DNA from: Saprospiraceae bacterium
GTDB lineage: Bacteria > Bacteroidota > Bacteroidia > Chitinophagales > Saprospiraceae
Assembly (NCBI GenBank): GCA_016787285.1
Contig: JAEUUV010000168.1
Coordinates: forward strand, 1 to 44,481
Direction of reading: 5' to 3'
Length of the DNA: 44,481 bases
Part shown: positions 7,630 through 16,716 of the stretch, piece after piece
Layout: each line of letters begins with the position of its first letter
How positions within the stretch are numbered: the first letter of the stretch is position 1
Made by a program: the position numbers and the translations under genes
The notes under the pieces: model-generated
What the model saw: the letters and a program-made list of their open reading frames with translations, nothing else
What the model was told of the DNA's origin: nothing
Databases searched by the model: none

Positions 7630-10600
7630 TTGTCTCACCTGTTTACCCTTTCTGATATGCTCGCCCAACCGCAAGCGGTCTTTTATCGCGCCTGGGCACG
7701 CACCTCGGCCACGCTGGAAGAAGATTTCACCAACCACATCGTCACGCTGGCCGCACCCTCCGGCGAGACGTTCGTGGCAGGCTCCACGAAAAATGCAGGC
7801 GGCACGTACAGTATGCTCCTGTCGAAGTATCAGGCTTCGGGCCTGTTGGCCTGGGAAACCGAATTCACGGTCAACGACACCGGCAACGTCCATGTCGGCA
7901 GCATAGCTCTCGACGCTTCCGGCAACATTCTCGTGGCCGGGTCGGCCTACAATGGGGCCGCCAACGGCTACGACTTGCTGTTGGTCAAGTTCGACGATTC
8001 GGGCAACGAAATCTGGCACAGGCTACATAACGGCCCGGCCAATTCGTACGACTTCGGCGCGGCCCTCGCCTGCGACGATGCCAACGACGATGTGTACGTG
8101 ACAGGCGGCGCCTTTGCGTCGCTGCTCGACATGGATGCCGTCGTCATCCGCTACGACAGCAGCGGCGCCGTGCAATGGGCCGAAACCTGGGACAATACCG
8201 GCCTGACCGACGCCTGCGGCACCATCGCGCTCGTCGGCGGCATGGCTATCGCAACCGGATTCACGCAAACAGATGCCGTCACCTGGGAATACGCAGCGCT
8301 CCGGTTCGACATGGCCGACGGCGACCTGCTCGGGGCGTTCGTGACCAACCAAAGCGGTACCACCATCGAACAGGTGACAGCAGTAGCCTTCGACGATGCG
8401 GACAACATCTACATCACCGGCGCGCTCGGCGGGTCGCTCACCAACCTCGACATCAAGACCGTGAAGTTGGATGCCGACCTCAACATCCAGTGGACGGCCA
8501 CCTGGAACGGTACGGCCAACCGCGACGATGTGGGCCGTGGCATCGCCGTGGACGACGCGGGCAACGTGTACGTGGCCGGCCACACCACCAACGGTGACGA
8601 TACCCGCGACGCCTTGTTGCTGAAATACGCCTCTTCCGGCACGCTGATCTGGGCGGAAACCCGCGATGCCGAAGGCGGTCACGACGAGTTTGCGGACGTG
8701 GCGCTTGCGGACGACGGCATGCCCTTCGTCGGAGGGTACATCACCCAACACGGGAACAGGGATTTTTACGCCGCCCTGTACGACACATCCGGCACGCGGG
8801 TGTGGTCGGACTGGTACAACGGCCGGCACAACGACGACGACGAGGCTGTACAGCTCACGTCCGACGGGTTGGGCAACTTCCTGTTGGCCGGCCCCAGTAC
8901 ACGGCCCTCGGGCCGGGAGGTGCTGACTGTGAAATATGCCCGGCACACGCTCGTGTTGCCTTCAGACGAAGGCGTGACGGCACCCTTCGTGGAAAACCGG
9001 GGCCAGGTACTGAACACCGACCTGGAGCCGGAGGACGACATCCGCTACTACACCCGCCAGATGTACCCCAATGTGTACATTTTCGACAACCAGTTGAGCT
9101 ATGTGTTCGCGCACGTGGACACCGTGCCCACCAGCACCGACACCATGGCCCGCATTGACCTGACGTTCACCGGCCTCCAACCCAACCGGGAAGGGGTGGC
9201 CGTGGGCCTGGAGCGGCAAGCCTACCACCACAACTACTACCTCGGCCACATCCCCGAAGGCCGCGAGCGGGTGGCGCTGGAAAACAAGGTGCTGCAGCCG
9301 TCCATTTACCAGAACATAGACGCCCTGTACGGCCAGGGACCGGATGGGTTGTTCATCCGCCTGATCTGCCAACCCGGCAGCGACCCGAGCGAGATCCGGC
9401 TGCAATTCGCCGGCCACACGGGCATTTGGGTGGACACCGCCACGGGCGCTCTTGTGCTGGAGACCGCACTGGAGTCCTTGGTGCTGCCCGCGCCGGAAGC
9501 CATGACCATAGATGACGAAGGCGTGGAAACAGAGATCACCGCCTGGCAACCGGCGTATGTAGTGAACACGGGCGGCGTGGTCAGCATCACGACGGGGAGT
9601 TATGACACGTCGGGGACGCTGGTGGTGAAGGTGGGGAGGGAACGAGAGGCTATACCTTGTGATGTATACTGGAGCACATATTTTGGTCAGACTTCTTTTG
9701 ATGCTTCAATTTCTAATGACTTCGATGAAGATGGGTACATGTATGCAACCGGAGAAACACGTAGTATTAACTTCCCAACACTGAATGCGATTCAAGGACA
9801 ACTTGCTGGAGGATCAGATATCTTTATTTCGCGATTCTCACAACCAGATAACCTTAGCTGGAGTACATATTATGGTGGGCGTAATGATATTCCAACTCTC
9901 GGGAGTAATCTTGCAGTAGAAACAGGTCACGATATTGCTGCCGACAACTTCGGTAATGTTTATGTTGTGGGAAGAACATCTGCTCGTGACTTTCCTCTTG
10001 TAGTTTCTGGAAATTATAATAATAGCGTTCAATACCAAGGGGATTGGTATTCGAGAGGTTGCATCATTAAACTAAATCAACTCCTGGGAACAGTATCTTG
10101 GTCTTCGTTTTTTGGAGATAGCAAGCAACAAATTGATGCTGTCACTTCTATAAAAATTATTGACGATGGGAGTATAATAATTGGAGGGTTTTCAGGTACT
10201 TGGGGTGCAACTCTACCTTTGCAATCAGACTTCCCAATTGTCACTCCAAGTGGCGCTCATATTCAATCTTATGGGTCATCTTTCATAGCTATATTATCAA
10301 ATTCAAATCAAATTTTATGGTCTACAAAACTCGGAAACGGCATAATAGATCAATTCTTGGCTGTGACGGTAAATGATTTTGATATTGACCATGAAGGGAA
10401 TATTTATGTAATTGGAACAATTGCCGGGAATACTACTAATGACAACATACCTATTGGGCAGCCTAATAATCTAAACTATGGAGGAAGTATAGATGCATAT
10501 GTGATGAAGTTTAACTCCAGTTTTTCGATGGTTTTTAGTTTTTTTTTAGGAGGAAATTTATTTGACTGGGGTAATTCCATTAACTGTGTTTCAGATGGTT

Positions 10601-11541
10601 TTTTTGTCACAGGCGGAACAGGAAGTTCAAATTTTCCTACAATAGCGTTTGGAAACCCCAATGACCCGTTGATAAATGATAATTCATTTGGTGGTGTTGA
10701 TGATGTATTTGTGGGTAAATTTTCATTCTCCGGGTCTCCCATCTGGCTTAGGTTTCTCGGAGATGATGGATTAGATTATCAATCTTGGGCCGGTATATTA
10801 TGCTATAATTATGGTTGTAATGCCGGTGGAGGGGCAACTGTGGACCAAGAGGGTGATCTTTATATAGTTGGAACAGCGTCAAATAACTACCCAACCGTCC
10901 CGCCAAGTAATCCAATGAACAATTTATACTACCACCCATATATTAATGGCTATCAACAACCTGGAGGGAATAATGATGAAAAGGATGCTTTTTTGACAAT
11001 AATTGACGGGTCGGATTGCAATATAAAATTTAGTACTTATTGGGGAGGGTACAATATTGATGCAATACAAAACGATGATCAGGCTTTTTCGATATCAACC
11101 TATAATGGAGTAAATAATGAGTTGTTAATTTATTTTACAGGAGTTACTAATTCAAAATACCCCACAATCCCATTATGTCATGAATCTGCAACACCATATT
11201 TTCAAGATATTCTTGCCGGTCAGCATGATGGTTTTCAGAGTAAAATATATTATTCAAACTCAACGGTTTCTGTTAGTAATATTCAAAGATTAAACAGGGC
11301 TAGTGTTCTTCCTAATCCAACTTCTGGTCTTATTCAGTTAAAATATTCAAATTTTTATGAGTCAACTGAATTTAACATACGAATCGTAGATGTAACAGGG
11401 AAGAATATTCTAAGTTTAGAAAAAATTGTGAATGTTGATAATATTATTAATATTGATATTTCCAATTTACCAGCAGGTTATTATTTCATAGTTATAGAAT
11501 CCGATAGATTGTATTTGGCAGAAAAAATAGTTAAACTATAA
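7630..11541 (+). CDS. SBBP-repeat / DUF7948 surface protein with T9SS type A sorting domain
   Basis: A protein of about 1300 residues, given here from the first in-frame start (a TTG); the likely natural start is the ATG at 7578, put out of frame by the heptamer repeat at 7587-7621. Domains in order: about seven beta-propeller repeats with G-N-[IV]-[YL]-V-[AT]-G cores (DDAGNVYVAGHT, DDADNIYITGAL) to about residue 430; a DUF7948-like module starting at APFVENRGQVLN; SBBP repeats (WSTYFGQTSFDASISNDFDEDGYMYATGET, FGNVYVVGRTSARDFP) from about residue 675; and a C-terminal T9SS type A domain starting near ASVLPNPTSG and ending in AEKIVKL. From about 9650 onward the base composition drops sharply in GC, at the DUF7948/SBBP junction. 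The protein is probably secreted through T9SS to the cell surface; the ligand is unknown. The TTG and the ATG at 7657 lack a full signal peptide. Confidence 0.8.
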   Translation: MSHLFTLSDMLAQPQAVFYRAWARTSATLEEDFTNHIVTLAAPSGETFVAGSTKNAGGTYSMLLSKYQASGLLAWETEFTVNDTGNVHVGSIALDASGNILVAGSAYNGAANGYDLLLVKFDDSGNEIWHRLHNGPANSYDFGAALACDDANDDVYVTGGAFASLLDMDAVVIRYDSSGAVQWAETWDNTGLTDACGTIALVGGMAIATGFTQTDAVTWEYAALRFDMADGDLLGAFVTNQSGTTIEQVTAVAFDDADNIYITGALGGSLTNLDIKTVKLDADLNIQWTATWNGTANRDDVGRGIAVDDAGNVYVAGHTTNGDDTRDALLLKYASSGTLIWAETRDAEGGHDEFADVALADDGMPFVGGYITQHGNRDFYAALYDTSGTRVWSDWYNGRHNDDDEAVQLTSDGLGNFLLAGPSTRPSGREVLTVKYARHTLVLPSDEGVTAPFVENRGQVLNTDLEPEDDIRYYTRQMYPNVYIFDNQLSYVFAHVDTVPTSTDTMARIDLTFTGLQPNREGVAVGLERQAYHHNYYLGHIPEGRERVALENKVLQPSIYQNIDALYGQGPDGLFIRLICQPGSDPSEIRLQFAGHTGIWVDTATGALVLETALESLVLPAPEAMTIDDEGVETEITAWQPAYVVNTGGVVSITTGSYDTSGTLVVKVGREREAIPCDVYWSTYFGQTSFDASISNDFDEDGYMYATGETRSINFPTLNAIQGQLAGGSDIFISRFSQPDNLSWSTYYGGRNDIPTLGSNLAVETGHDIAADNFGNVYVVGRTSARDFPLVVSGNYNNSVQYQGDWYSRGCIIKLNQLLGTVSWSSFFGDSKQQIDAVTSIKIIDDGSIIIGGFSGTWGATLPLQSDFPIVTPSGAHIQSYGSSFIAILSNSNQILWSTKLGNGIIDQFLAVTVNDFDIDHEGNIYVIGTIAGNTTNDNIPIGQPNNLNYGGSIDAYVMKFNSSFSMVFSFFLGGNLFDWGNSINCVSDGFFVTGGTGSSNFPTIAFGNPNDPLINDNSFGGVDDVFVGKFSFSGSPIWLRFLGDDGLDYQSWAGILCYNYGCNAGGGATVDQEGDLYIVGTASNNYPTVPPSNPMNNLYYHPYINGYQQPGGNNDEKDAFLTIIDGSDCNIKFSTYWGGYNIDAIQNDDQAFSISTYNGVNNELLIYFTGVTNSKYPTIPLCHESATPYFQDILAGQHDGFQSKIYYSNSTVSVSNIQRLNRASVLPNPTSGLIQLKYSNFYESTEFNIRIVDVTGKNILSLEKIVNVDNIINIDISNLPAGYYFIVIESDRLYLAEKIVKL

Positions 11542-12600
11542 AATCCAATACAATCATGCGTATTTACCATTTGTTGTTTTTATTAATTTATTTGCATATT
11601 TCATATAAACTTTCATCTCAAAATTGGGCACAGGTCAGTGAGCCAAGCAATACAGTTACTCGAATACTAATAGATACGCCAAAAAATGTCATGTATATTG
11701 GTGGTGGTTTTAAATATTTTGACTCTATCGTTGTTAATGGAATTGTTCAATGGGACGGCGTTAATGCATTCCCGTTAGGCATGGGAAGGAGCAAGGATTG
11801 TTGGGAACAAAATTGTTTTGACCTTGTATTGCTTGTTAAATTTAATAACGAAATTTATATCGGTAGAATATCTGATAGTATTAGTGGTGTTGCAGCTAAA
11901 GGTATTGCCCGATGGAATGGACAATCATGGACAGATGTTGGCGGTGGGGTGTCAAATTTAAAAACAGGTGAATCAGCAATTCCTTTTGACGGATACGCCT
12001 ATGAGGGAAAACTCTTGATAGGTGGTGCTTTTGATCAAGCAGGCACGGACACTATTTATTCCTTATCTGCATGGGATAATACCAAATGGCAAAGCCTATA
12101 TGTGCCTCCAAGCCAATCTGGCGAATCTCATTTTATTACATCTCTTTCATACTATAAAGATCGGCTATATGCAGCAGGTAATTTCATTATGTACTTAGAT
12201 GGTGAAGTGACACATGATATTGCATACTTAGAAGATTCTATTTGGCATCCAGTAGCAGGAGGCTTAAAAGGCGGACTAAGTTATGTGAATGATATGGTTG
12301 TATTTGAAAACGAATTGTACATTTGTGGATATTTTCAGTCTGCTGCTGGAAATGTTGGCAATAAAATAATGCGTTGGGATGGCCATTGTTGGAAAAGTGT
12401 AGGAGACGGCCTATGTAGTCAATTTGATATCGCCGAACGAATGCTAATTCATAATAATCAACTGTTTGTTGTGGGTACATTTGAATGCGTAAACAATGAA
12501 ATTCCCGCAAGCTGCATTGCGTCTTGGGATGGTGATAAATGGTGTAGTTTTGGGAATAGTAAATTTAATAACAAAATTAGGGATATTGCTTTTTGGAACG
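9650..12600. other. AT-rich mosaic segment spanning two genes
   Basis: From about 9650 codons abruptly become A/T-ending (for example AAT, GAT, ATT, TTT rich), and the change reverses near 12600, where GC-rich coding resumes with GACGACCTCTACATCGGC. The tract covers the SBBP/T9SS half of one gene, the 15-bp gap, and about three quarters of the next gene. Both frames stay open across the edges. This is best explained by recombinational import from a lower-GC relative; boundaries are by eye and accurate to perhaps 20 bp. Confidence 0.75.
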
Positions 12601-12980
12601 ACGACCTCTACATCGGCGGCGGCTTCACCGAAATAGATGGCCATCCGGTTAAATACTTCGCCAAGTGGGTCGGCGACCACACCACCGACACCTGCTCCGC
12701 TCCCGTGGTGTCGGTCCCGGCGCAACCCGGCGGCCGGCCCTCGCTGGCACTTCGCCCCAATCCCGTGTCCGACATGCTGCGGGTGGCTCTGCCCAAGGCC
12801 GCGGTAACGGTGCGGGTGTATGATCTGGCGGGTCGGGAAATGAGCGGGAAAACGACGCTCCGCGCATCTGAGGCATTGGAGGCCGTGCTGGAGGTGGAAG
12901 CGCTGCCGGCGGGCTGGTACTTGTTGCAGGTGGTTTTTAGAGATGGGAGCAGCGCGGCGGCGGGGTTCGTCAAAACATGA
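11556..12980 (+). CDS. Secreted beta-propeller protein with T9SS type A domain (copy 1)
   Basis: A 474-residue secreted protein. A signal peptide (MRIYHLLFLLIYLHISYKLSSQ) is followed by repeated blades of the form 'IARWNGQSWTDVGGGV ... LYAAGNF', a kelch/galactose-oxidase-like propeller in which a Trp-Asp-Gly-x-x-Trp motif alternates with [YL]-[IV]-G-G-x-F. A T9SS type A sorting domain follows a Pro-rich linker: ALRPNPVSDMLRVALP, VYDLAGREMSGK, LPAGWYLLQVVFRDG. The gene is a paralogue of the next one. Up to about 12600 it is AT-rich, after that GC-rich and very close to the neighbour's 3' end, so the gene is a chimera. The start ATG lies 14 bp after the SBBP stop. Function is unknown; surface attachment or binding is an inference. 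Confidence 0.8.
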   Translation: MRIYHLLFLLIYLHISYKLSSQNWAQVSEPSNTVTRILIDTPKNVMYIGGGFKYFDSIVVNGIVQWDGVNAFPLGMGRSKDCWEQNCFDLVLLVKFNNEIYIGRISDSISGVAAKGIARWNGQSWTDVGGGVSNLKTGESAIPFDGYAYEGKLLIGGAFDQAGTDTIYSLSAWDNTKWQSLYVPPSQSGESHFITSLSYYKDRLYAAGNFIMYLDGEVTHDIAYLEDSIWHPVAGGLKGGLSYVNDMVVFENELYICGYFQSAAGNVGNKIMRWDGHCWKSVGDGLCSQFDIAERMLIHNNQLFVVGTFECVNNEIPASCIASWDGDKWCSFGNSKFNNKIRDIAFWNDDLYIGGGFTEIDGHPVKYFAKWVGDHTTDTCSAPVVSVPAQPGGRPSLALRPNPVSDMLRVALPKAAVTVRVYDLAGREMSGKTTLRASEALEAVLEVEALPAGWYLLQVVFRDGSSAAAGFVKT

Positions 12981-13029
12981 GCACCCTGCACATCACCACT
13001 ACGGCGACTAAGAAGCACTAAGTTTTCAC

Positions 13030-13037
13030 TAATTTGC
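13030..13037 (+). promoter_or_regulatory. -7-like box before propeller copy 2
   Basis: TAATTTGC ends 3 nt before the ATG at 13041. It is one base shorter than TAnnTTTG, but its context (CTAATTTGCACGATG) is nearly the same as CTAAATTTGCACATG at 15538-15552. It implies a leaderless or almost leaderless transcript. Confidence 0.35.
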
Positions 13038-13040
13038 ACG

Positions 13041-14540
13041 ATGAAACACGGTTTTTGTTGCCTGATATTGGTTGTCGCTCAAGGTATTACTTTCCTTCCC
13101 CAACTTCACGCCCAGGAGTGGGAGTGCCCCAATGATTTTAAACACTTCGAAAACAGCGGAGTTTGGGAGCTATATCCGGATTCGGTGACGGACAAACTTT
13201 ATGTCGGGGGGCGTTTTTTGATCGTGGATAGTATCTATACCGGCAATATGACAATGTTCGACGGCAAGCGGCATGTTGCGCTTGTTGACAGCAGCAGTGG
13301 GATGAACTACTGCTGGAACGGAGGCTGCGAGGGTGTGGCCTCAATCATGCGCTATAGGGATCAAATCATAGCAAGTCGTATGCGCTCATCCACATACGAT
13401 GCCGTCCCGCAAATCGTCGGCATAGGGGGCTGGGACGGCAAGAAATGGCGCTCCTTGAAAGGCGGCATCGCTTCGCGCTATTATGAGACTTTGGGCGGTT
13501 TTTGGTCTCCAAGCACTGCGTACGATTTCTGTCTCGAAAACGATACACTATACGCCGGGGGCTATTTCGTTTTTGCCGACTCAATCCTTGCCAACGGCTT
13601 GGCCTCTTGGGACGGCACTAAATGGCATACCTACAATGTGCCTCTTCCTGCGCCCACTAATGGAGTGCTGGCCACCAGCGTCTCGAAGTACAAAGGGAGC
13701 ATATATCTGGGGGGCAATTTCTTCCTCAATATTGACGGGCAGGAGGTCAACGATTTAATCCGCTACGACGGTTCCAAATGGCACGGCTGCGGGATGGTGG
13801 ACGGCTGGACAAACATCCACGATCTGGAAGTTTTTCAAGATAAACTCTACGTAGCAGGGTATTTCAAACAGACAGAAGGCCCCGCCGCCGGCAACGCCGG
13901 CAACAGCATCATGAGCTGGGACGGCGAGAAGTGGGACGACCTCGGCGGTGGGGTGTGCAGCCCCTTCGGCGCCATAGACGATCTTTTTGTGCATGAAGAC
14001 AAACTGTACGTGGCCGGCGGTTTTGAGTGCATCGGCGGCATCGAAACATACAACATCGCTACCTGGGACGGTCAGCGGTGGTGCAGCGTGGGGCGCTCGG
14101 AGTTCAACCGCGCCATACACGCCGTGGCGGTATGGCGCGACACGATCTATGTGGGCGGTTCCTTTTTTGAAATAGACGGCCAACCGGCCCATTATTTTGC
14201 CCGCTATGTCGGCGACCACGCCACCGACACCTGCTCGGCCCCCGTAGTCTCGGCCCCGGAGCGGCCCGGCGGCAGGCCCGCGCTGGCGCTCCGGCCCAAT
14301 CCCGTGTCCGAGGTGTTGCGCGTGACGCTGCCCCAGGCTGCTGCTGCGCTGCGGGTGTACGATCTGGCGGGCCGGGATGTAAGCGGCAAAACCGGCAACC
14401 TGAACGTCGGCGAGGTTCAAAACCTCGCCGACGTTACAGAGGCGGTGCTGGAAGTGGCGGCGCTGCCGCCGGGCTGGTACCTGCTGCAAGTGGTTTTCCG
14501 GGACGGGAGCAGTGCGGCGGCAGGGTTTGTGAAAATGTGA
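13041..14540 (+). CDS. Secreted beta-propeller protein with T9SS type A domain (copy 2)
   Basis: A 499-residue paralogue of the upstream gene. Signal peptide MKHGFCCLILVVAQGITF with a cleavage site near LHAQ. Propeller blades repeat motifs such as GIGGWDGKKWRSLKGG, LASWDGTKWHTY and LYVAGGFECIGGIETYNIATWDG. The T9SS type A domain starts near LALRPNPVSEVLRV and ends GSSAAAGFVKM. The whole gene has the GC-rich composition of the host. Compared with the paralogue, the sorting domain holds an insert whose DNA is a perfect palindrome (14403-14435), translated as NVGEVQNLADV. Tandem paralogues of this kind can recombine, which fits the chimeric structure of copy 1. The function is unknown; surface display through T9SS is expected from the sorting domain. 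Confidence 0.82.
   Translation: MKHGFCCLILVVAQGITFLPQLHAQEWECPNDFKHFENSGVWELYPDSVTDKLYVGGRFLIVDSIYTGNMTMFDGKRHVALVDSSSGMNYCWNGGCEGVASIMRYRDQIIASRMRSSTYDAVPQIVGIGGWDGKKWRSLKGGIASRYYETLGGFWSPSTAYDFCLENDTLYAGGYFVFADSILANGLASWDGTKWHTYNVPLPAPTNGVLATSVSKYKGSIYLGGNFFLNIDGQEVNDLIRYDGSKWHGCGMVDGWTNIHDLEVFQDKLYVAGYFKQTEGPAAGNAGNSIMSWDGEKWDDLGGGVCSPFGAIDDLFVHEDKLYVAGGFECIGGIETYNIATWDGQRWCSVGRSEFNRAIHAVAVWRDTIYVGGSFFEIDGQPAHYFARYVGDHATDTCSAPVVSAPERPGGRPALALRPNPVSEVLRVTLPQAAAALRVYDLAGRDVSGKTGNLNVGEVQNLADVTEAVLEVAALPPGWYLLQVVFRDGSSAAAGFVKM
14403..14435. repeat. 33-bp palindromic element inside a coding region
   Basis: AACGTCGGCGAGGTT (14403-14417), a 3-base loop and the exact reverse complement AACCTCGCCGACGTT (14421-14435). 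The total is 33 bp, eleven codons, so the frame is kept. It lies in a linker strand of the T9SS domain at a place where the paralogue has unrelated residues. It resembles protein-coding palindromic elements known from other bacteria. Confidence 0.8.
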
Positions 14541-14597
14541 GGGGGGTATTACATAAACGTTGTGTCCTCTACGCTGAAAACTTCGCGGCATGAGGTT

Positions 14598-14607
14598 TAC
14601 CTTCGCC
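14598..14607 (+). promoter_or_regulatory. -7 box immediately before start codon
   Basis: TACCTTCGCC, identical to the box upstream of lpxC/fabZ, ends 2 nt before the ATG at 14610. If it is the -7 element the transcript would start inside the first codons or the gene starts elsewhere; a close alternative is that the ATG is used by a leaderless mRNA. Confidence 0.4.
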
Positions 14608-14609
14608 GT

Positions 14610-15506
14610 ATGAGAAAACTGTCCATCGCCGCTCTGGCGCTGCTCCTGTGCGCCCCTTCCGTTGTTTTTTCCCAAAAACTCGAACACTTCGACGTGCTGC
14701 TGTTTGCCATGAACCGCAAACCCGACAACCTGTGGTATCCATTCGCGCCACGTTTCCTCACGCAGTTCAACCCGGCGGGCTACAACAACCAGCCGCAGTT
14801 CTTTTCGCCGCAGGAACTCTGCCTCACCGTGCAACTGCCCGCCGATACCACCCAGACGGACATCTACGCGCTCAACCTCCTGCTGAACACTACCACCCGC
14901 GTGACAGCCACCTCCACCGCCGAGTATTCGCCCACACCCGTGCCCGGCGGGCGGCGATTTTCCGCTGTGCGTGTGGAACCCAACGGCGACCAGCGGCTGT
15001 GGTCGTACCCGCTCGACCGTTCCGACAACGGCCAGCCCGTGCTGCCCTCCGTGACCAACGTGGGCTACCACTGCTGGCTACGCGACACCCTGCTCGCGTT
15101 GTTTCTGGTAGGCAAAAACGAAGAGCCGCATGCCTTGGCCGTCATCGGCACCGGCGAACAACGACTCCAGCGCATCGCTTCCAGCATCGGGCGCTCGCTG
15201 CACCTGCTGCCCGACGGGCGCCTGGCTTTCGTGCAAAAAGCCACCGAGCAAACCTGGTACATCAAAGCCTGGGATCCGGTGAAAAAAACGACCGACCTGC
15301 TGCTGAAAACCCCGCCCGGCTCGGAGGATTTTGCCGTGTTGTCCGACGGAACCCTGCTCTCCGGTACCGGCAGCAAATTGCTCCAGTACGACCCGAAGCG
15401 GCAAACCGACTGGGTGGAGATCGCCGATCTGAGCCGCTACGGTGTGAAAAAAATTACCCGCCTTGCCGTGAGTGGGGACGGAAAACTGGCGGTGGTGGTG
15501 CAGTAG
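14610..15506 (+). CDS. Secreted TolB/WD40-like propeller protein, function unknown
   Basis: A 298-residue exported protein. The signal peptide MRKLSIAALALLLCAPSVVFSQ is clear and decides the start; an in-frame GTG at 14562 would put 16 charged residues before it. The mature part has repeated strands of the TolB-like type: AEYSPTPVPGGRRFSAVRVEPNGDQRLWSYPLD, LHLLPDGRLAFVQKATEQTWYIKAWDPVKKTTDLLL, VLSDGTLLSGTGSKLLQYDP and LAVSGDGKLAVVVQ at the very end. Such propellers in Bacteroidota usually sit in the periplasm and bind other proteins. There is no T9SS sorting domain and no catalytic motif that I recognise. The gene is 69 bp after the propeller paralogue and followed 43 bp later by an AraC-type regulator. 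Confidence 0.7.
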   Translation: MRKLSIAALALLLCAPSVVFSQKLEHFDVLLFAMNRKPDNLWYPFAPRFLTQFNPAGYNNQPQFFSPQELCLTVQLPADTTQTDIYALNLLLNTTTRVTATSTAEYSPTPVPGGRRFSAVRVEPNGDQRLWSYPLDRSDNGQPVLPSVTNVGYHCWLRDTLLALFLVGKNEEPHALAVIGTGEQRLQRIASSIGRSLHLLPDGRLAFVQKATEQTWYIKAWDPVKKTTDLLLKTPPGSEDFAVLSDGTLLSGTGSKLLQYDPKRQTDWVEIADLSRYGVKKITRLAVSGDGKLAVVVQ

Positions 15507-15538
15507 GGGAAGAAAAGTATCGGCAATTCATTTCCGAC

Positions 15539-15546
15539 TAAATTTG
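15539..15546 (+). promoter_or_regulatory. -7 box before the AraC-type regulator
   Basis: TAAATTTG, a full match to TAnnTTTG, lies 3 nt before the ATG at 15550. No clear -33 TTG was found at the expected distance. The arrangement again suggests a transcript with little or no leader. Confidence 0.45.
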
Positions 15547-15549
15547 CAC

Positions 15550-16614
15550 ATGATTCCATTCACTGAGCTGTTCGCCTACATTGCCTTGTCGCATCTGCTT
15601 TTTATGGCTGGAATGCTTTGGTGGGAACGAAGCAAGATTGAAAAACCCGTCGGCGTGCCGATCTTTTTTGCCCTGTCGGTAGGCGGTTATCTGATGATTG
15701 ACGCACCGTTCTGGGAGGCTTTCCCTGTTTTAAATCTGGTCTTTCACGTCCTGCCGTTTCTGGCTCCTTTGGCATTTTGGTTATTTTGTAAGTGGATTTT
15801 TGACGATCATTTCCGTTGGCAGCAATGGTGGTGGGGTTTGGCAGCGGCGGTACTTGCCCTGTTTTACACCGTTTTTTTGCTGGAAAAATTTCAATGGCTC
15901 GCCATGCCCTCCGGCCTTCGAATGATCTTCGGACTGCTGACCCAATTGGTATCGCTGACCTTTGTTTTTTTCGGCATCGCCGAAGCCTTGCACAACCGGG
16001 AGGCAGATTTGGTGTGGAGCCGTTTTCAATTTCGGAAGGTGTTCGTAGTCTGTACAGCCGTGCTCATGGCTATGACGGCACTGGCGGAAATTTCTCTCGC
16101 GGGCAACCCGCCTCCGCCTGCCTTGCAACTGGCACAACGGGTTTCGATAGCAGCGTTGGTGCTGGTTTTTGCGGCGTTCAGCCTCTCACTGCGGCATGGA
16201 TTTTTTAGGGAAAAACTAACTACGCCCGAGCCGCAGCCCGAAACGGATGAAATCGCCCCACTCGAAGTGGACGAACGGCTGCTTGAAAATCTGGAAAATG
16301 TCATGCACAACACCGAATTCTGGCGGACCGAAGGACTGACCATCCGCCAACTCGCCGAGCACCTGAACCTGAAAGAATACCGGTTGCGGCAGGTCATCAA
16401 CCAATACCTCGGTTATCGCAACTTCAACGACTACCTGCACAGTTTCCGAATTAATAAAGCGTGCGAACTGCTCTCCGACCCGATACAACGGGATATGACC
16501 GTGCTCGAGATTGCCTATCAGGTCGGATACGCTTCGCTCGCTCCATTCAACAAAGCATTCCGGGAACTGACAGGCATGTCGCCGACAGAATGGCGGCGCA
16601 GGAATTTGTCCTGA
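15550..16614 (+). CDS. Membrane-anchored AraC-family transcriptional regulator
   Basis: A 354-residue protein with about seven hydrophobic helices in the first ~220 residues (FTELFAYIALSHLLFMAGML, FPVLNLVFHVLPFLAPLAFWLF, WWGLAAAVLALFYTVFLL and so on) and a cytoplasmic AraC DNA-binding domain at the C-terminus. The two helix-turn-helix units are seen in LTIRQLAEHLNLKEYRLRQVIN and MTVLEIAYQVGYASLAPFNKAF, ending in the family signature LTGMSPTEWRRR. Such proteins probably sense a membrane or extracellular signal and control nearby genes. The ATG at 15550 is chosen because it follows a -7 box and begins the first helix; 26 more in-frame codons upstream look unlike protein. Likely target: the downstream hydroxylase gene, by proximity only. 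Confidence 0.85.
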   Translation: MIPFTELFAYIALSHLLFMAGMLWWERSKIEKPVGVPIFFALSVGGYLMIDAPFWEAFPVLNLVFHVLPFLAPLAFWLFCKWIFDDHFRWQQWWWGLAAAVLALFYTVFLLEKFQWLAMPSGLRMIFGLLTQLVSLTFVFFGIAEALHNREADLVWSRFQFRKVFVVCTAVLMAMTALAEISLAGNPPPPALQLAQRVSIAALVLVFAAFSLSLRHGFFREKLTTPEPQPETDEIAPLEVDERLLENLENVMHNTEFWRTEGLTIRQLAEHLNLKEYRLRQVINQYLGYRNFNDYLHSFRINKACELLSDPIQRDMTVLEIAYQVGYASLAPFNKAFRELTGMSPTEWRRRNLS

Positions 16615-16716
16615 AAATCCTCCTCGATTCCGGAATCAATCGGCATTTTTCATTTTCAAGTGGACTCCGTGCTGGGCGCACCGCCAAATTTGCCCAAAAA
16701 TTCAACGGACGTTTTT

